Origin: JAGRGG01 sp965217265
GTDB lineage: Bacteria; Pseudomonadota; Alphaproteobacteria; Geminicoccales; Geminicoccaceae
Direction: 5' to 3'
DNA: 64,000 nucleotides
NCBI GenBank assembly: GCA_965217265.1
Contig: CBDCHP010000015.1
Coordinates: 1 to 64,000, forward strand
In this document: in pieces, positions 61,228-64,000 of the stretch
Numbering within the stretch: the first letter of the stretch is position 1
How the letters are laid out: every line of letters begins with the position of its first letter
The notes under the pieces: generated by a model
Told to the model about the DNA's origin: nothing
Database searches by the model: none
What the model saw: the letters and a program-made list of their open reading frames with translations, nothing else
Made by a program: the position numbers and the translations under genes

Positions 61228-62288
61228 TCATTGAACCGCTGAAAGATCTCGTCGCCGTTCTCAGCCCAATAATCAAAGTCCTGGAACACCGCGGTCGCGT
61301 TGTTGACCTCCGAATTGGGCAGCAGCGCCAGAGTCTCGTCGTCTAGAAGATCGAAGGCCGTCTTGTTGACTGGGCCATAGGGAATGGCTCTGGCGAAGGT
61401 GGCTTGGTTTTGCGCATCCATCATGTTAGCGAGGAAGTCCATAGCCTGCGCCTTGTTCTTGGCACCTTTCGGGATCACCATGGAGTCACAGACATAAAGA
61501 GCTTGGTCAAAGGTGTAGTCGATCGGAGCACCATCGAGCTTCGGCTGGAACAAACGGCCGTTCCAGGCGGTGCCGACATCGACTTCGCCGTCGATCAGGA
61601 GCTGGGCTCCTTGAGCCCCCGAGGTCCACCATGTGAGATCGGACTTGATCGTATCTAGCGTGGTGAAGGCGAGATCAAGATCCAGGGGGTAGAGGCTATC
61701 GCGCGGCTGCCCGCCGCCCATCGCCGCCACTTCGAGGGTTTGCGGGGCGAGCTTCCAAAGGCTCCGCTGGCCCGGCTTGGCATTGCTGTCGAAGAACTCC
61801 TTCCAGCCCTTCGGGCGGGTTTCAGCGGTGAAGGCCTGCGTATTCCATCCCATGGTGTAGGCGGCAACGTCGGCGAGCAGGTAATGCTCCTTGGCCGCGA
61901 TCGGAAGCAGGTTCGACCTGTCGATCACGTCGTAGTCGATCGGCTCCAAAAGGCCGAGGCCGGCGAGTACGGCTGCCTCCGTAGCGTCGATATTCAGCAG
62001 ATCGACGTCGACCGCGTTGTTCTCGACCATCGCCTTGACCCGCGCGGTGTCCATATAGGGCGCGCTCAGGATTTTGATGCCTGTCTTCGCCTCATAGGTG
62101 TCGAAATAGGCCTTCTTGTAGGCCTGCTCGAGGGCGCCACCGGAGTTTGGGATGGTCAGGCTAGCCGGCTGTGCCTTGAGGATCGTCGGAAAGCCGAGGA
62201 CGGTGCCGGTCGAGACAGCGGCGGCACCGGCCAAGGCTTGGCGGCGGGTCATGGAGGGAATGCTACACGTATGGCGGACCTTGGTCAT
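61212..62288 (-). CDS. ABC transporter solute-binding protein (PotD-like), Tat-type signal
   Basis: A 358-residue extracellular binding protein. The N-terminus has twin arginines in MTRRQALAGAAAVSTGTVLG (from residue 13), a Tat-type signal; translation may begin at that Met rather than 12 codons earlier. Mature motifs include SGGALEQAYKKAYFDTYEAKTGI, DLLNIDATEAAVLAGLGLLEPID and DVGTAWNGRLFQ, as in PotD/polyamine or iron-chelate binding proteins. It probably binds an amine, the substrate feeding the SDRs, monooxygenase and aminotransferase. Confidence 0.9.
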   Translation of the reverse strand: MTKVRHTCSIPSMTRRQALAGAAAVSTGTVLGFPTILKAQPASLTIPNSGGALEQAYKKAYFDTYEAKTGIKILSAPYMDTARVKAMVENNAVDVDLLNIDATEAAVLAGLGLLEPIDYDVIDRSNLLPIAAKEHYLLADVAAYTMGWNTQAFTAETRPKGWKEFFDSNAKPGQRSLWKLAPQTLEVAAMGGGQPRDSLYPLDLDLAFTTLDTIKSDLTWWTSGAQGAQLLIDGEVDVGTAWNGRLFQPKLDGAPIDYTFDQALYVCDSMVIPKGAKNKAQAMDFLANMMDAQNQATFARAIPYGPVNKTAFDLLDDETLALLPNSEVNNATAVFQDFDYWAENGDEIFQRFNDWLIS

Positions 62289-62327
62289 GACGCTTCTCCT
62301 TCGCGAAGTGATACAGTTTTTCCCTTA

Positions 62328-63065
62328 TCAAATCATCAGCGCGCCGCCGCTGGCGATCACCGTTTCGCCAGTCATGTAGCGGTTGTTGGGGCTGGCCAGG
62401 AAACGGACCACCTCGGCAATGTCGGAGGGATCGGCCACCCGGCCGAGCGGCAGAGATTGCGCCAAGTCCTCATAGATGCCGAGAGCCCGCAGGTTGGGCG
62501 TGTCGATCGGTCCTGGCGAGACCGCATTCACGAGAATGCCGTAAGGCGCCAGCTCCTGGGCGAACGATTTGGTGAAGCTGATGACGGCCGCCTTGGAGGC
62601 CGCGTAGTGAGCGTTCTTGGCGTAAGGAATGTAGGCGTCGATCGATGCGATCGAGACGATCCGCCCAGTCTTCCGCGGCTGCATGTGTCGAGCGGCCGCC
62701 ACCGTCATATGCACCATGGAGCGCACGTTGACGTCGAAGACCAGATCCATGGCCTCGTCGTCCAAGTCGAGGATCGGCTTGCGCGGATAGACGCCAGCAT
62801 TGTTGACGAGGACGTCGATGGTGCCGGCCCGTTCGACGGCTTCGGCAAAGGCACCTCGGGCTTCTGCCTGCCGACGCAGGTCCGCGACAACCGCTATCGC
62901 CCCCGGCAGATCGGTGACAGCCTTTGCCAGTGCTTCGGGATCAATATCGACGAGGATCGGGCAGTCGCCCGAAGCTGCCAGGACCTTGGCAATCGCGAAG
63001 CCGAGTCCCCTGGCGCCACCGGTCACCATAACGTATCTCGTGGCCTGCGCCGCGTCAGCCGGCAT
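62328..63065 (-). CDS. Short-chain dehydrogenase/reductase
   Basis: A 245-residue SDR, first gene of the long minus-strand unit. Motifs: VTGGARGLG at residues 14-22, NNAG near 88, Ser in VSIASIDAY near 138 and YAASK near 154. Next to the binding protein and transporter, it likely oxidises a hydroxyl of the imported compound. The operator palindrome at 63131-63145 lies 66 bases upstream. Confidence 0.88.
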   Translation of the reverse strand: MPADAAQATRYVMVTGGARGLGFAIAKVLAASGDCPILVDIDPEALAKAVTDLPGAIAVVADLRRQAEARGAFAEAVERAGTIDVLVNNAGVYPRKPILDLDDEAMDLVFDVNVRSMVHMTVAAARHMQPRKTGRIVSIASIDAYIPYAKNAHYAASKAAVISFTKSFAQELAPYGILVNAVSPGPIDTPNLRALGIYEDLAQSLPLGRVADPSDIAEVVRFLASPNNRYMTGETVIASGGALMI

Positions 63066-63130
63066 GAGGCATCTCCACGCTCGTTCATGAACAACGATAC
63101 GAAGCTAAAAACCATATGGCAAGCGTTAAA

Positions 63131-63145
63131 TATCGAAATTCGATA
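63131..63145 (-). promoter_or_regulatory. Operator palindrome upstream of the SDR/ABC transporter unit
   Basis: TATCGAAATTCGATA is a perfect palindrome with a central base, in AT-rich DNA upstream of the SDR gene. It has the same outer arms (TATCG...CGATA) as the palindrome in the monooxygenase promoter at 56691-56705. A TTGTAA -35-like box lies just upstream of it on the minus strand. Probably bound by the IclR regulator. Confidence 0.6.
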
Positions 63146-63489
63146 CTTTTTACTTACAACTGGAACGTTCTATTGCTCGTCACTAAGTAGGAGCGCAGGC
63201 GCGGAATGAGGTCGTGGAAGGTCCAGGTAAAACCCTTCCTCCTGTTCGACTGGCTCCCCCACCGGGACTGGCTGGATCAGATGCTCAGACCTTTCCGCGG
63301 CCTGGTACGGGTTGGTCCACCTCCACAGTGTAACGCAGCAGCGGCAAAGTCGGGGACACCCCCGGCCGCAGCCCCGCAGGGGTTGCCTTGACGGCGTGGG
63401 GCCGGCACGGCCCCCTTTCTGGTGTTGTCTTGATGCCGAAGCGCGCAGCACTTCGTCCCCGCGCCGCCCCCTGGCGGGCGGCGCTCCGC
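63146..63489. other. Intergenic region, no gene recognised
   Basis: After the operator the DNA returns to high GC. No frame in this 344-base gap looks protein-coding in either direction; longer open frames there are shadows. A change from a catabolic block to plasmid-type genes occurs here. Confidence 0.4.
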
Positions 63490-64000
63490 CTACGGCGCCG
63501 CGTCGTCCGCCGGCCGCTCCAGCCCTTGTTGGTAATACTGCCCCGGCGCCAGCACCCGCAGCGTGCACGCCTGCGGCTCGCCGCTCGCCAGCGCCGCCTC
63601 GACGCACGGCTTCAACACCGCGCTGTTGCGCCGGGCCATCTCCCTGGCACCGTAGCCCAGGACGTAGCGCTCGAAGTCCGCGTCCGCCATCATCGCCGCC
63701 GCGGCCGACCAGCGGCCCTCGCCCACCACCATCGCCGCGAGCCGGGTGTCGAGCCCGTAGGGCAAAAAGCGCGCCAGCCCGAGCAGCAGGCCGAGCCCGA
63801 CGACGATGCCGAGCCCGACCCCGCCACCGCCGGCCTGCCACAGGCGCCGGTTCTGCTCGCGGCGCAGCCGGCCGCTGGCGACGTGGTTCGACAGGGTGAT
63901 CCCGACGGCGTCGAGGTTGTGGGTCTGCGCGTTGATCCGCTGGCTCGCCTGTTCCAGCATCTCGACCGCCCCCCCGCCGCCGTGGTGGGCGGCGGGGGCG
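63490..64000 (-). CDS. DUF6118-like plasmid/mobile-element membrane protein, partial
   Basis: The frame is open to the window edge, so the protein starts outside. Visible part, about 170 residues: a glycine/histidine-rich linker, a helical stretch (LEQASQRINAQTHNLDAVG), one membrane helix (GGVGLGIVVGLGLLLGLARFL) and a C-terminal domain with GEGRWSAAAAMM, a NSAVLKPCVEAAL segment and the end CTLRVLAPG. That pattern resembles the DUF6118 family found on alphaproteobacterial plasmids near mobilisation genes; the match is from memory. Function unknown. Confidence 0.5.
   Translation of the reverse strand, partial: APAAHHGGGGAVEMLEQASQRINAQTHNLDAVGITLSNHVASGRLRREQNRRLWQAGGGGVGLGIVVGLGLLLGLARFLPYGLDTRLAAMVVGEGRWSAAAAMMADADFERYVLGYGAREMARRNSAVLKPCVEAALASGEPQACTLRVLAPGQYYQQGLERPADDAAP

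Noticed and set aside
1..64000. tRNA, rRNA or riboswitch genes
   Set aside because: No cloverleaf-like segment ending in CCA, no rRNA-like conserved blocks and no recognisable riboswitch core were seen by reading; a covariance search was not possible.

Overview
The window is high-GC DNA of the kind found in Alphaproteobacteria. Genes are tightly packed, with many 4-base ATGA/GTGA overlaps and GTG or TTG starts. It looks like a plasmid, chromid or large genomic island. The signs are a winged-helix replication-type protein with iteron-like repeats (about 11.6-12.9 kb), a serine resolvase with a res-like site (51.2-51.8 kb), IS66 and IS3 relics (42.1-42.9 kb), three toxin-antitoxin or PIN loci parts, a decayed CRISPR-Cas locus, and a DUF6118-like plasmid protein at the right edge. 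No tRNA or rRNA gene was recognised.

Layout. 0-1.1 kb: end of a LysR regulator, then a FitA/VapC-type toxin-antitoxin pair. 1.1-11.2 kb: a complete tellurium-resistance (Ter) stress system in two divergent operons. The minus strand carries terZ-like, terA, terB, a Ca2+/Na+ exchanger, terD and an ATP-grasp gene. The plus strand carries PRTase-TRSP, HAD, StiP and a CitE-like lyase, the predicted nucleoside-metabolite biosynthetic module. 11.4-12.9 kb: the replication-like gene and a coupled lipoprotein. 13.3-23.0 kb: one long operon with a succinate-dehydrogenase-like complex, a split class I fumarase-like hydratase, a tripartite tricarboxylate transporter (TTT), a TauE-type exporter and a LysR regulator. 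Several catalytic motifs differ from the SDH and fumarase consensus, so the substrate is probably not plain succinate/fumarate.

23.1-26.1 kb: a ruined type I-C CRISPR-Cas locus with one solitary repeat, cas2, a frameshifted cas1, cas4, cas7 and a C-terminal stub of cas8c. cas3, cas5 and most of cas8c are missing. 26.3-27.0 kb: vapBC. 27.4-34.6 kb: a LacI-regulated unit with a second TTT transporter, an acylating aldehyde dehydrogenase and an AMP-forming CoA ligase, which together resemble sulfoacetate catabolism (SauS/SauT). 35.0-42.0 kb: an unassigned acid-degradation operon with CoA ligase, citryl-CoA-lyase-like protein, two SDRs and a third TTT transporter. 42.9-51.2 kb: a dipeptide-type ABC transporter with two amidohydrolases; the outer one has lost its N-terminus at the resolvase junction.

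52.8-63.1 kb: an IclR regulator and a catabolic regulon with a polyamine-type ABC importer, three SDRs, a luciferase-like monooxygenase, a flavin reductase and a frameshifted class III aminotransferase. Its two transcription units share a palindromic operator, TATCG-N5-CGATA. Overall the window is an accessory cassette of uptake-plus-degradation modules for small organic acids, sulfonates and amines, carried with maintenance and stress functions.
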